From positions 202,635-266,634 of the forward strand of contig NZ_JAHESF010000006.1 in the NCBI RefSeq assembly GCF_018598225.1: a DNA stretch of 64,000 nucleotides. The letters run 5' to 3'. How positions within the stretch are numbered: the first letter of the stretch is position 1; the number at the start of each line of letters is the position of its first letter. This document shows positions 17,176 through 25,241 of this stretch, piece by piece. This DNA is from Chryseosolibacter histidinae (GTDB lineage Bacteria > Bacteroidota > Bacteroidia > Cytophagales > Cyclobacteriaceae). The notes under the pieces were generated by a model, which saw nothing but the letters and a program-made list of their open reading frames with translations, made no database searches and was not told the origin of the DNA. The position numbers were made by a program, and so were the translations under genes.

Positions 17176-17541
17176 TTAATTGTTTGGCGCTCCCTGGTCT
17201 GACCAGCAAGCTATCTTTGCAATCTCATCCGCTGTGAGCGGGCCTGCATCACTGCTCGCAGGAGGCATGATCCTGTTCACAACCCTTCTCTTTACTTCGC
17301 CGGTTTGCGCCTCGTCCTGGAAAATGGCAAAAACAGACCAGTTCTTGTCTGCACCATTGTCTCCGTTGTGACATCCGGAGATCGCACACTTCGTGGCCAC
17401 AATGGCGTGGACATCCGCTGCATAGCTGACCGGCTCATCCGGGCACGTATACGCAGGGAACTCGTGCTTCACACACGACTCCTGGATCAGCATAATCACG
17501 AGAAAGGAAAATAAAATCTTTAAAGATGTAGCCTGACGCAT
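17176..17541 (-). CDS. Cytochrome c-like lipoprotein with CX4CH motif
   Basis: A 121-aa exported lipoprotein (LFSFLVIMLIQESC, lipobox Cys around 23). A single heme-attachment-like motif, CAISGCH, has four residues between cysteines (CX4CH) rather than the usual CX2CH; CX4CH is known in cytochromes c3. A downstream Met in NRIMPPASS could be the distal ligand, as in small class I cytochromes (MPP motif). A third and fourth Cys (TCPDE, IACWSD) are present. First gene of the operon with two YceI proteins and DUF5777. If heme is bound, it would be a periplasm-facing electron carrier on the outer or inner membrane. Confidence 0.8.
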   Translation of the reverse strand: MRQATSLKILFSFLVIMLIQESCVKHEFPAYTCPDEPVSYAADVHAIVATKCAISGCHNGDNGADKNWSVFAIFQDEAQTGEVKRRVVNRIMPPASSDAGPLTADEIAKIACWSDQGAPNN

Positions 17542-17652
17542 AATTTAAAATCGATATACTGTTACAAAGATGTTTAACCAACGATCGGTTTTGAGAAAGG
17601 ACAAGTAACAGATTATGCGACAATAGTGCAATGGAGGGGCCAAAAATGAAAA

Positions 17653-17717
17653 TCCCCCGAAGTCCTGGACCACGGGGGAAAATCATTGTCTATAGTTGGC
17701 TTTAATCTTGAATCAAA
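17653..17717 (-). ncRNA. Covarying hairpin element, copy A
   Basis: Stem TCCCCCG (17653-17659) with CGGGGGA (17673-17679), 13-nt loop. A 21-nt box at 17687-17707 (contains CTATAGTTGGCTTTAATC) is identical in copy B. On the minus strand the order is TTTG, 19 nt, TATAGACA, hairpin, T-rich tail (ATTTTCATTTTT), like a promoter box followed at once by a terminator hairpin. Whether it is a small RNA, an attenuator or a terminator is open. Confidence 0.5.
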
Positions 17718-17841
17718 GATATAGTAACATGCTTTTTCTGCCATTTCCGAATCGACCATTTGATCATAACGGAGATGAACTGCTTTTTTTGAGGTTAGAA
17801 AGACTTTGAACGATCTTATGCGAGACGTTTTAAAATAAAAA

Positions 17842-17904
17842 TCCCCCTGAGTACACGACAAAGGGGGACTTTCATGTCTATAGTTGGCTTTAATCTGATT
17901 CAAA
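17842..17904 (-). ncRNA. Covarying hairpin element, copy B
   Basis: Stem TCCCCCT (17842-17848) with AGGGGGA (17862-17868), again 13-nt loop and a 27-nt span; box at 17875-17895 identical to copy A. The closing base pair is G-C in A and T-A in B, a compensatory change, while loops differ. Minus-strand tail is ATTTTTATTTTAAAA. It lies 53 nt downstream of the small membrane protein gene, so termination of that unit is one possible role. Confidence 0.5.
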
Positions 17905-17957
17905 TTTAGGGGAAATATTGATTGAAGCAACTGTTTGATTTTTTTTTAGCGCTTTTT

Positions 17958-18152
17958 TTACTTTTCCGGCCCACCATTTATGGTATCACGCGCAACTGAG
18001 TCGGTATCCATATAATTCTTTTTGAGCCGTTCCTTGAGCTGAGCCTTTGACCCGGGGAAAGTAGTCCTTCGGCTGATATCGTAGCTCGCATACGCCAGGA
18101 GAATGACGAACAGAATACAGGCTCCTATAAAAATTTTCTTCGACAACTTCAT
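17958..18152 (-). CDS. Small single-pass membrane protein
   Basis: A 64-aa protein with one N-terminal transmembrane helix (KIFIGACILFVILLAYASY) and a basic then acidic cytoplasmic or periplasmic tail (KERLKKNYMDTDSVARD). It starts 2 nt after the stop of the large transporter/HEAT/CNB gene, so it is co-transcribed and may be an accessory subunit. No family recognised. The tight spacing and clean start are the main support that it is a real gene. Confidence 0.72.
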   Translation of the reverse strand: MKLSKKIFIGACILFVILLAYASYDISRRTTFPGSKAQLKERLKKNYMDTDSVARDTINGGPEK

Positions 18153-18154
18153 GA

Positions 18155-21100
18155 CTAAATGAATTCCAGGATCTTATCGGCAAGCTTCACGTTGTCTGAC
18201 ACCAGCTCGTAGAACTGATCCTTGTTGAGCTTGAGAATAACCACTTCCGATCGGGCAATGAGCAGGTTGGTATTCACAAAATTGGGTAATGGCATCATTT
18301 CACCGATGAACTGTCCCTGTGAGAACTGTGTGATGAACTCGCCGCGCTGATAAAAGTCTATCGCTCCCGTTACCAGCACATAGAAGTTGTTGTTCGACTT
18401 CTCGTCCAGCAGCAGGGTTTCTTCCGGCCTCACATGAAGCTCGTCGCTGATGTCGGCCAGGTACGAAAGCGCGAGGCCCGGCAGGTTCTCGAAGATGGTG
18501 ATCTTTTGGAAGAACAGCACCTTTTCAAAAAGTGTCATCTTGCGGCCGTGGATAATGAGGGCGTCGAGCTCGCGCTTCTGCTGCTCTCCCAGGCGCCGCG
18601 TATTCTGATGGTATTCGTCCGGACTGATCTGGTACAACGCCCAGGCCGATACTTCCTTGATGAACAGGTCGGGATTGAAGAGCTGCGCGATGAGGTCGAG
18701 CTTGAAGTCAGCGATGCGTTGCATGCCGATCTGGAAGATCACGCAGGCTTTGGTCCAGCGGTTGGATTGTGTGAAGTCGCGGTTGATGATGAATTTCAGC
18801 ACCAGCTTCGAATCGAGCTTCACGCGCGGATAAAAATCTTCGAGACGGTAGATGCGCTCCACATCAGAAAGGTCATCCAGCACCGGTATCACACGCTGCT
18901 TGAGCTGATCGGAAAGGAACACGTCGAGCAGCTCGATGGCATAGGTGATACCATCTGCCGTGCCGCTGTCGATATTCTCTTTCACCAGCTGGATCGATCG
19001 CGTGTCATACAACATCGCCATCAGCATGTAAATGTGCTCGATATCGCCCTGGATCTCCCAGCGCAACGCCGACTTGATCTGCTCATTGAACCCTTCCGCG
19101 CCACCGATCTCCTGGATGGCGCTCAGGTTCCAGCGAATGTCTGCAATATCGGCCTCGATGGCGTACTTGATGCGGGTGATCTGCGAGATGCCTGCTTTGA
19201 AACCACATTCACCCAGCGACAACAGCACTTGCGACACCACAACCTTGTTGGGATAATCGATCTTGTTCCAGAGCTGCTCCTTGGCGCGCTGCCCTCCTAT
19301 GCGGCCCATAGCCTGTACGATCTTCAGCATCACCTGCGTGTTTTGCCCGCTGCGGTAAAAACCGGCATCGAGAGCCTGCAGTGTTTCAGGGCCGATGAGC
19401 ACCAGCGCATTCATGGCCTGGTTGCTGAATACGGGGCTGCCGAGGTTCTCGATCAGCGCGTTGATCACTTCAGGTGTATACCGTTTGATGGAGGTCTTGA
19501 TGGCGGTATTCCTGACCTTCGGCTCGGTGTCGTTCAGCAGCTCCATCAGGAAAGAGATGCCCTCCTCCCGTTGGGTGTGCAGCAACAGCTCGGCAGCATA
19601 ATGCCTGTCGTTCGGGTTCACAGAACGCGTAAGCTTCATGATGCGGCCTTTGGTAATATCACCATCGTTATCGATGATCATCTGGAGGTCTATCTTGCTG
19701 AGGATGTTCTTGGCACCGCCCTCCACTTTCGACTCGTCCAGGCGGATCACATACTGGTCAGACACTGACAACCCCTTCAGCTCGTTCATACGTTCCTGGG
19801 CATAGTAGCGGGTGGCTTCATCATCGTTCTTCATCAGGTTATTGATCCACGTACCGGTAAGCGCCGCGTTGATCTTCTCCAGCAGCTTGAATGAGAACAC
19901 CGCCTTGCCGGGAGCCGGTGTCACCAGCATCTGCTCAAGCCTGGTCACCACCTGCTTGAACCCTCGCTCCAGCTTTTCCTGCTCAACGTCAGACGTGGTT
20001 TCCAGCTTCTGCCTGATCTTGTTCCGGTAGCCCGAGTAAAGTTTGTTCACCACAATGAAATAGAAGATTGTGAGCACCACGATCAGCAAACAGATGTGGA
20101 TGAACTCGAAGAACGGAATGAAGGCAAAGCTGAAGATCAGGATACCGGCGATGAACCGCGCACTCTCATTCATCAACCCCTCCACCTTCGACTGAATGTT
20201 GAAGCGGTAACGGTTATCAAGCGGGATGAAGAACAGCTTGAAGACGGGGTTCTCCAGTGAATCGCGGAGCGTCCAGTTGAAGAGCCTGTTCAACGCCACA
20301 AAAAGGAAAAAATACAGGAAGCCTGTAGGCGAAGCCACCCTGTCGTAACCCATCACAGACCCCAGCACCAGCGCGCCCAGCGCAAACACGCCTACTACCA
20401 TCGGCAGAATGAAAAGCGAAATGCGCAGGCCATAGTTGGAGATGATCCGGCTGTTGATAAAGGTCTGCATGATGAGGCTGAGCCCGTACACTGCGCCAGT
20501 AAAAAATGAGTTGAAGTTGGTGAGCTCGCGCTCGTCAGGGTATTGCTGTTTCACCAGCTCCTGGAATGAGTACTGCGAGAACATCAGCGTGACCATAGAC
20601 AAAAGCAGGAACAGCCCCAGGGACCGGATATATTTGTCGCCGAATAATTTGTCGATCTGGGTCTCGCTGCGCACCGCGGTCCCGAACTCAAAAGGGTCGT
20701 TCTTGGCAATGTTGAATGACGATGCTATCGCGATCAGCAAAATGAATACGATGAAGATACTGATACAGCAAAGCAGCAGGTAGTTGGAAGTATCCTGCAC
20801 CAGCTGCGATGAGAAGGGAATGATGATCAGCGTGGCCACGATGGCGGCGATGAGCTGCCCGGTATCGATCCAGCCAATGATACGTTTAGACTGCCGGAAG
20901 TTGAACAACCTTCCGAAGATGCCCCAGAAGCTCAGCAGCAGCACGGCTGTAATAGGCCCCGTCATACAATACAGGGCAAAGATAAAGGTGTTGTGCAGCG
21001 TAGTGCCCCCGAAATGCAGCAGCAGGTAAGCGCCGAGGGTAAAGGCAAAGACCAATATTACACTCACCAGCGAAAGCGTGGTAAATTTGATCCAGTTCTG

Positions 21101-21319
21101 AAAGAATGAGAACAGGCCCGTGGTCATGATGCCCAGGGCACCGGCAATCAGGAACGCACGGTTGAGCTGATCGCCAAGACGGTTGAGAAACAGCGAGTCT
21201 GCCGTTACCTGATAGGTGGCAATGAATACCCCCATGAAAAATCCTGTGGTGAGCATCAAAGCGATCTGCTTTTGCTCCTGCGACCTGATCTGAAGCCGTC
21301 CTGCTATTCCTTCTGCCAT
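18155..21319 (-). CDS. Npt/Tlc-type nucleotide transporter-like protein fused to HEAT repeats and a cyclic nucleotide-binding domain
   Basis: A 1054-aa inner-membrane protein. I take ATG 21319 (MAEGIAGRLQIRSQEQKQ); a longer upstream frame only translates repeat DNA. Residues ~15-435: about 12 helices resembling ADP/ATP translocases (Tlc/Npt) and MFS proteins. Residues ~440-920: helical HEAT-like repeats (NDRHYAAELLLHTQREEG, PKVRNTAIKTSIKRY, VMLKIVQAMGRIGGQ). Residues ~930-1054: cyclic nucleotide-binding fold (FENLPGLALSYLADISDE, FYVLVTGAIDFYQRG, GQFIGEMMPLPNF). The CNB domain lacks an obvious full phosphate-binding RxA motif (it has LIARSEV), so ligand binding is uncertain. Transport substrate is unknown. 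A 64-aa membrane protein follows after 2 nt. Confidence 0.85.
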   Translation of the reverse strand: MAEGIAGRLQIRSQEQKQIALMLTTGFFMGVFIATYQVTADSLFLNRLGDQLNRAFLIAGALGIMTTGLFSFFQNWIKFTTLSLVSVILVFAFTLGAYLLLHFGGTTLHNTFIFALYCMTGPITAVLLLSFWGIFGRLFNFRQSKRIIGWIDTGQLIAAIVATLIIIPFSSQLVQDTSNYLLLCCISIFIVFILLIAIASSFNIAKNDPFEFGTAVRSETQIDKLFGDKYIRSLGLFLLLSMVTLMFSQYSFQELVKQQYPDERELTNFNSFFTGAVYGLSLIMQTFINSRIISNYGLRISLFILPMVVGVFALGALVLGSVMGYDRVASPTGFLYFFLFVALNRLFNWTLRDSLENPVFKLFFIPLDNRYRFNIQSKVEGLMNESARFIAGILIFSFAFIPFFEFIHICLLIVVLTIFYFIVVNKLYSGYRNKIRQKLETTSDVEQEKLERGFKQVVTRLEQMLVTPAPGKAVFSFKLLEKINAALTGTWINNLMKNDDEATRYYAQERMNELKGLSVSDQYVIRLDESKVEGGAKNILSKIDLQMIIDNDGDITKGRIMKLTRSVNPNDRHYAAELLLHTQREEGISFLMELLNDTEPKVRNTAIKTSIKRYTPEVINALIENLGSPVFSNQAMNALVLIGPETLQALDAGFYRSGQNTQVMLKIVQAMGRIGGQRAKEQLWNKIDYPNKVVVSQVLLSLGECGFKAGISQITRIKYAIEADIADIRWNLSAIQEIGGAEGFNEQIKSALRWEIQGDIEHIYMLMAMLYDTRSIQLVKENIDSGTADGITYAIELLDVFLSDQLKQRVIPVLDDLSDVERIYRLEDFYPRVKLDSKLVLKFIINRDFTQSNRWTKACVIFQIGMQRIADFKLDLIAQLFNPDLFIKEVSAWALYQISPDEYHQNTRRLGEQQKRELDALIIHGRKMTLFEKVLFFQKITIFENLPGLALSYLADISDELHVRPEETLLLDEKSNNNFYVLVTGAIDFYQRGEFITQFSQGQFIGEMMPLPNFVNTNLLIARSEVVILKLNKDQFYELVSDNVKLADKILEFI

Positions 21320-21439
21320 GCTAACTTCAAAGATAACAGAATCCCCGGGATAGTAGTAGGCAGTAGGCAAACGGCGGTAGGCAAAAAATGCAGCCCACGG
21401 TCGACGGGCGACTGTCCACGGCATGTGGAGCAATGCCTA

Positions 21440-21530
21440 AAGTACGAGGTACGAAATGCGAGGTACATAAATGCAGATCGGGCAGCCGTACTTCGTTCCC
21501 GATAGCTATCGGGATCGTACCTCGTACTTA
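21440..21530. repeat. GTACGA palindromic repeat, copy 4, carrying a nested palindrome
   Basis: Arms GTACGAGGTACGAAATGCGA and CGTACCTCGTACTT, core AATGCAGATCGGGCAGC. The right arm is interrupted at 21498-21513 by CCCGATAGCTATCGGG. Confidence 0.85.
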
Positions 21531-21532
21531 AG

Positions 21533-21561
21533 AAAAAAGCCCCTTCAGGATGGAAGAGGCT
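21533..21561 (-). terminator. Terminator downstream of skp
   Basis: Minus strand: AGCCTCTTC, loop CATCC, GAAGGGGCT followed by TTTTTTCTT, with one U-G pair in the stem. Confidence 0.7.
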
Positions 21562-21635
21562 ACTATATTATGAATCCAGTCTACGAGGCTCACACTGACC
21601 GTCCGTGGACCGTCGACTGTCGACCGTGGACTATT

Positions 21636-22262
21636 TTATTTCTTCGCAGTGGTGTCGGCTTTCACTTTACCACCGGCCTTCTCCACCTGGTACTCGTCGT
21701 TCAGCCCTTTGATCACATCCTGGCTGATGTCAAGACCCGGGCCCCCGAAAAGTACGTCGCTGGCAGGGTCATATTTCAACACTACCTGAAGTCCGCGTTC
21801 CTGACCATATTTCTTCAGGAAAGCGGTCACACGGCCATACAATTCCCTGTTTAGCTTGGCTTCTTCTTCCATCAGCGCCTGCGCGAGGCTCTGCTGATAC
21901 ATCTGCAGGTTCTGCTGCTTCTTGCCGAGGTCTTCTTCGGTAGCGCGCACCTGCCCGAGCGTCATGCTGTTCACATTGCGCTGGTATGCCTGGATCTCGC
22001 TCTGCAGTCCCATGGCCCTGTTACGGTAATCCTGGTCCATTTTTTTAGTCTTGGCTTCCAGCTGCTCCTTGTTCACTTTCAGGTACTCATAGTACTTCAG
22101 CACGGTGTCTGAGTTGATGTAGGCTATTTTAAGATCCACGGAAGTGGTATCGCCTGAACCTGAATAAGATGATGCGCTTTTAGGACCGGAGAAATGCAAG
22201 TAAAATAAAACACAGACCGCCACCAGCAGTACGATGTTCAAAACCAGGGACAAATTCTTCAT
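21636..22262 (-). CDS. skp: OmpH/Skp family periplasmic chaperone
   Basis: A 208-aa protein with an N-terminal signal anchor (LSLVLNIVLLVAVCVLFYLHF) and a long coiled-coil tentacle (EQLEAKTKKMDQDYRNRA through NRELYGRVTAFLKKYGQE), followed by the family end GLQVVLKYDPASDVLFG. Skp chaperones unfolded outer-membrane proteins. Here the hydrophobic segment looks uncleaved, so it may be membrane-anchored. The N-terminal IAYINSDTVLKYYEY is the classic OmpH start. C-terminus is Lys-rich. It has its own likely promoter (22297-22328) and terminator, so it is monocistronic. Confidence 0.9.
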   Translation of the reverse strand: MKNLSLVLNIVLLVAVCVLFYLHFSGPKSASSYSGSGDTTSVDLKIAYINSDTVLKYYEYLKVNKEQLEAKTKKMDQDYRNRAMGLQSEIQAYQRNVNSMTLGQVRATEEDLGKKQQNLQMYQQSLAQALMEEEAKLNRELYGRVTAFLKKYGQERGLQVVLKYDPASDVLFGGPGLDISQDVIKGLNDEYQVEKAGGKVKADTTAKK

Positions 22263-22296
22263 GGATCTTGAAATAGGGGTTCGATTAACTAGGGCG

Positions 22297-22328
22297 CAAA
22301 TATGCCTAGTATTTGCCCAACATTCAAA
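22297..22328 (-). promoter_or_regulatory. Candidate promoter of skp
   Basis: Minus strand TTTG (22325-22328), 20-nt spacer, CATATTTG (22297-22304), close to TTTG-N19-TAnnTTTG. About 35 bp before the start codon. Confidence 0.55.
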
Positions 22329-22370
22329 GGTGCAACTAAAGAAAATCGGAAATTGAAAAGAAAAATGTGG

Positions 22371-22925
22371 CTATTGCGCTACATCCTGGGTCTGGAAAGA
22401 GTACAATGTCTCATCCAGGTCAAGGGTATCTTCATTGAAATCCCTGATGAATCTTTCGATCTCGTGTGAGGTGATCTTTTCCACATGCAGCCCGATATCA
22501 AGCGCTACACCAAAGTCAGTGTTGGCATCCATGTCCACATGCTCTTTCACTTTCACGGCCTCGTCTTCTTCCAGCTCCATGATCACTTCGGCGATGTATA
22601 AACCGATCTCTTCCTGCAGCGGATCCAGCGCGGCGAGGTTGCCGTTCTCATCCTCCTCGTAAGTGATCTTCTTGTATTCCGGAAAGTGTTTGGCTGCCCT
22701 GTGCTCGGCGATCTCGAAAAGCTCGCTCTCATGCTGCAATCTCAGCGTGTACATCACGGCATCGTATACAACGTCTTTGCCTTCGTAAACTCCGACAAAA
22801 TAAAAATGTACGTATTCATCGGTGTTCTCATCTTCCTCATCCATCACATAGCCTCTTCCCGAAGCCTGGATCCTGGCTTTAAAATCATGAATAACCTGGG
22901 GATCGAATCCTTTATTCTCGTTCAT
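22371..22925 (-). CDS. Acidic hypothetical protein
   Basis: A 184-aa soluble, strongly acidic protein (MDEEDENTDEYVHF, YEEDENGN, MELEEDEAVKVKEHVDMD) with no signal peptide or membrane helix. Secondary structure looks alpha/beta with a helical C-terminus (HEIERFIRDFNEDTLDLDETLYSF). I do not recognise a family. Neighbours on the same strand (gamma-carbonic anhydrase upstream, skp downstream) are separated by over 100 nt, so it is probably independent. Regular codon use and a clean start support a real gene. Confidence 0.75.
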   Translation of the reverse strand: MNENKGFDPQVIHDFKARIQASGRGYVMDEEDENTDEYVHFYFVGVYEGKDVVYDAVMYTLRLQHESELFEIAEHRAAKHFPEYKKITYEEDENGNLAALDPLQEEIGLYIAEVIMELEEDEAVKVKEHVDMDANTDFGVALDIGLHVEKITSHEIERFIRDFNEDTLDLDETLYSFQTQDVAQ

Positions 22926-23060
22926 GCCGAAAGATATTAACGTTGATTAATATAAGTATAAAAAGACCTTTTTTATACTATTTTTTTCTAAAATTCTAAA
23001 AGACGAAAGCCGCGATAGATTGGGTGAACGCCCAAAAAATTTATGCCAGCCCGGCTACTA

Positions 23061-23573
23061 CTATTGTTTGAACCATTCGGCATACATGGGGTAGTTCCTG
23101 GCGGTGCGCTGGATCACGGCCTTCATTTCTTCTCCGGTATCTTTCACTCTTTTTGCGGGCACACCGGCATATACGCTGCCCGGTTCCACCTTTGTACCCG
23201 GCAGGATCACCGCGCCGGCCGCGATCACCGAGTTGCTGCCGATCACAGCATCATCCATAACGATGGCTCCCATACCAATGAGCACATCGTCTTCCACAGT
23301 ACAACCATGCACAATAGCGTTGTGCGCGATCGATACATTATTGCCGATCACGGTCTTCGCTTTCTGGTAGGTGCAATGGATCACCGCCCCATCCTGGATG
23401 TTGGTGTTATTGCCGATGGTGATGGAATGGACATCACCCCTGACCACGGCATTGAACCACACCGTGCAGTTATCGCCCATGGTCACTTCACCCACTACGG
23501 TTGCATTGTCGGCCAGAAAACAGTTGTTGCCGAACTTCGGCGCATGCCCCCTCACCTCTTTTATTAAAGCCAT
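23061..23573 (-). CDS. Gamma-class carbonic anhydrase family hexapeptide protein
   Basis: A 170-aa left-handed beta-helix trimer subunit of the PaaY/YrdA/CaiE group. Hexapeptide turns run from ATVVGEVTMGDNCTVW to SNSVIAAGAVILPGTKV. Candidate metal ligands are the histidines in VIHCTYQ, SIAHNAIVHGC. The end KDTGEEMKAVIQRTARNY is typical. Relatives bind Zn or Fe and some hydrate CO2, whereas others hydrolyse CoA esters; activity cannot be decided by sequence inspection. Cytoplasmic. Single-gene unit between the acidic protein and a repeat. Confidence 0.9.
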   Translation of the reverse strand: MALIKEVRGHAPKFGNNCFLADNATVVGEVTMGDNCTVWFNAVVRGDVHSITIGNNTNIQDGAVIHCTYQKAKTVIGNNVSIAHNAIVHGCTVEDDVLIGMGAIVMDDAVIGSNSVIAAGAVILPGTKVEPGSVYAGVPAKRVKDTGEEMKAVIQRTARNYPMYAEWFKQ

Positions 23574-23587
23574 ATTGTTTTGATTCT

Positions 23588-23684
23588 AAATCCCCCGCAG
23601 GTCTCGCCGGTCCCGATAGCTATCGGGATACGCAGATTCTCATGCATTAGACTTTTCTGCGTTAATCTGCGGAATCTGCGGGAA
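23588..23684. repeat. CTGCGGGA/CGCAGATT repeat with nested palindrome
   Basis: An imperfect palindromic repeat built from CGCAGATT, TGCGTTAATCTGCGG and AATCTGCGGGA. The left arm is interrupted by CCCGATAGCTATCGGG at 23612-23627. Other copies near 48848, 51495, 51703, 52177 and 62446. Confidence 0.8.
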
Positions 23685-23759
23685 ACAAGCATTTCAGCCC
23701 AAATATGCGGAAATTTTAAATCCCCTGACAAGATGTCATTTAGTAAAGACTAAAAATTG

Positions 23760-23767
23760 TATTTTTG
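23760..23767 (+). promoter_or_regulatory. -7 box TATTTTTG of the miaB operon
   Basis: Exact match to TAnnTTTG, 17 bp before the miaB ATG. It would give a very short leader. The -33 box is less clear (TTTA near 23740). Confidence 0.6.
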
Positions 23768-23784
23768 CGTCCTACTGTTAGACC

Positions 23785-25239
23785 ATGGAGAAATTATTTG
23801 AGGATATTGGGATACTGGACAACGCCGGGCAGGAGAATTGCGAAACTTTTCAGGTTTCAAAAGAGCAGAACACGGGCAAATCGCGAAAGCTGTACATTGA
23901 AAGCTACGGCTGCCAGATGAACTTCTCCGACAGTGAGATCGTTGCCTCTATTCTGCAAAAGGAAGGATTTGACACCACCTCTGATATCAACACAGCCGAT
24001 GTTGTTTTTCTGAATACCTGTTCCATCCGCGAAAAGGCGGAACAGACGGTACGCAACAGGCTCAGCCATATCAATGGACTTAAAAAGCACAAACCCGAGC
24101 TTATGGTGGGCGTTCTTGGCTGTATGGCCGAGCGCCTGAAAGCCAAGCTGCTGGAAGAGGAGAAGATCGTTGACCTGGTGGCAGGACCCGACGCGTACAG
24201 AGATTTACCGAAGTTAATTTTACAGGTAGACGAGGGCGAAAAAGCGGTTAATACGTTTCTCTCTCGCGAAGAGACCTACGCAGACATCAGCCCTGTACGG
24301 TTGAATTCCAACGGCGTAACAGCCTTCATTTCCATCATGCGCGGCTGCGACAACATGTGCACGTTTTGCGTGGTGCCTTTTACCCGGGGCCGTGAAAGAA
24401 GCCGCGACCCGCTCTCCATTGTAGCGGAAGCGCGCGACCTTTTTGAAAAAGGCTATCGCGAAGTTACGCTGCTGGGCCAGAACGTGGACTCCTACAAGTG
24501 GAGCGAGCAGGAGAACAACAAAGCGTGGATCGAAAAGAAAGGGGTGCAGGACGTCGTGACCTTTGCAGGATTGCTGGAGAAAGTGGCGCAGGTAAGCCCC
24601 GAGCTCCGCATCCGGTTCTCTACATCGCATCCGAAAGACATTACTGATGATGTGCTGCACGTGATGGCCAGGTACGAGAACATTTGCAAATACATTCACC
24701 TGCCGGTGCAAAGTGGCAACAGCAGGATCCTCGGGCTCATGAACCGCGGCTACAGCCGTGAGTGGTACCTGGGCAAGGTTCAGCGCATCCGCGAGATCCT
24801 GGGAGAAGATTGCGGCCTGTCGTCTGACATGATCGCCGGGTTCTGCTCAGAGACGGAGGAAGAACACCAGGAAACCCTGAGCCTCATGGATGCCGTGCAG
24901 TTCGATTTCGCCTATATGTTCTTCTATTCCGAACGCCCGGGCACACTGGCCGAGAAGAAGTTCAAGGACGATGTTTCAGCCGAAGCCAAGAACCGGAGGC
25001 TCAGTGAGATCATCGACAAGCAACGAGACCATTCGCTGCAGCGGAACAGGCGCGATGTGGGAAAAACTTTCCGTGTGCTGATCGAAGGATACTCCAGGCG
25101 GTCGGATCAGTTTTTACAGGGACGGAACACGGCCAACAAAGTAATTGTTTTCCCTAAAGAAAATTTCACCAGAGGCCAGTATGTGAATGTGTATGTAGAA
25201 GATTGCACAGGCGGCACCCTGGTTGGTAAAGCAGTTTAA
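23785..25239 (+). CDS. miaB: tRNA-2-methylthio-N6-dimethylallyladenosine synthase MiaB
   Basis: Radical-SAM methylthiotransferase of 484 aa that adds the 2-methylthio group to i6A37 of tRNAs. Residues ~34-160: UPF0004 domain with Cys43 ([11 protein letters not shown]), Cys79 ([10 protein letters not shown]) and Cys113 (LGCMAER) for the auxiliary cluster. Residues ~175-410: radical-SAM domain with Cys188, Cys192 and Cys195 ([10 protein letters not shown]). C-terminal TRAM domain ~415-484. The N-terminal 35 residues are a non-conserved extension. First gene of an operon; the sigma-54 activator gene begins 2 nt after its stop. Promoter box at 23760. Confidence 0.96.
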   Translation: MEKLFEDIGILDNAGQENCETFQVSKEQNTGKSRKLYIESYGCQMNFSDSEIVASILQKEGFDTTSDINTADVVFLNTCSIREKAEQTVRNRLSHINGLKKHKPELMVGVLGCMAERLKAKLLEEEKIVDLVAGPDAYRDLPKLILQVDEGEKAVNTFLSREETYADISPVRLNSNGVTAFISIMRGCDNMCTFCVVPFTRGRERSRDPLSIVAEARDLFEKGYREVTLLGQNVDSYKWSEQENNKAWIEKKGVQDVVTFAGLLEKVAQVSPELRIRFSTSHPKDITDDVLHVMARYENICKYIHLPVQSGNSRILGLMNRGYSREWYLGKVQRIREILGEDCGLSSDMIAGFCSETEEEHQETLSLMDAVQFDFAYMFFYSERPGTLAEKKFKDDVSAEAKNRRLSEIIDKQRDHSLQRNRRDVGKTFRVLIEGYSRRSDQFLQGRNTANKVIVFPKENFTRGQYVNVYVEDCTGGTLVGKAV

Positions 25240-25241
25240 GA

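Larger units (their letters stand above)
17542..17957. other. Intergenic region with two copies of a hairpin element
   Basis: A 416-bp gap between two minus-strand units. It holds a possible -7 box for the cytochrome/YceI operon (CATCTTTG on the minus strand, 17565-17572) and two diverged copies of one hairpin-plus-box element, annotated separately. An 83-codon and a 105-codon minus ORF run across it but have no protein-like composition outside the repeats. Confidence 0.75.
21320..21635. other. Intergenic mosaic of nested repeats
   Basis: A 316-bp gap that is mostly repeats: two GTCGAC/GTCCAC blocks (21391-21427, 21597-21634) flank a GTACGA palindromic copy (21440-21530), which itself contains the palindrome CCCGATAGCTATCGGG. 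The skp terminator (21533-21561) also lies here. No gene seen. Confidence 0.75.

Noticed and set aside
17613..17930. 105-codon minus-strand ORF spanning both hairpin elements
   Set aside because: The only repeated peptide segments coincide with the RNA stems, and the rest has no protein-like composition.
18434..19768. 444-codon plus-strand ORF
   Set aside because: It lies wholly antisense to the HEAT-repeat part of the large transporter fusion; composition (His, Asp and Val-rich) is that of a shadow frame.
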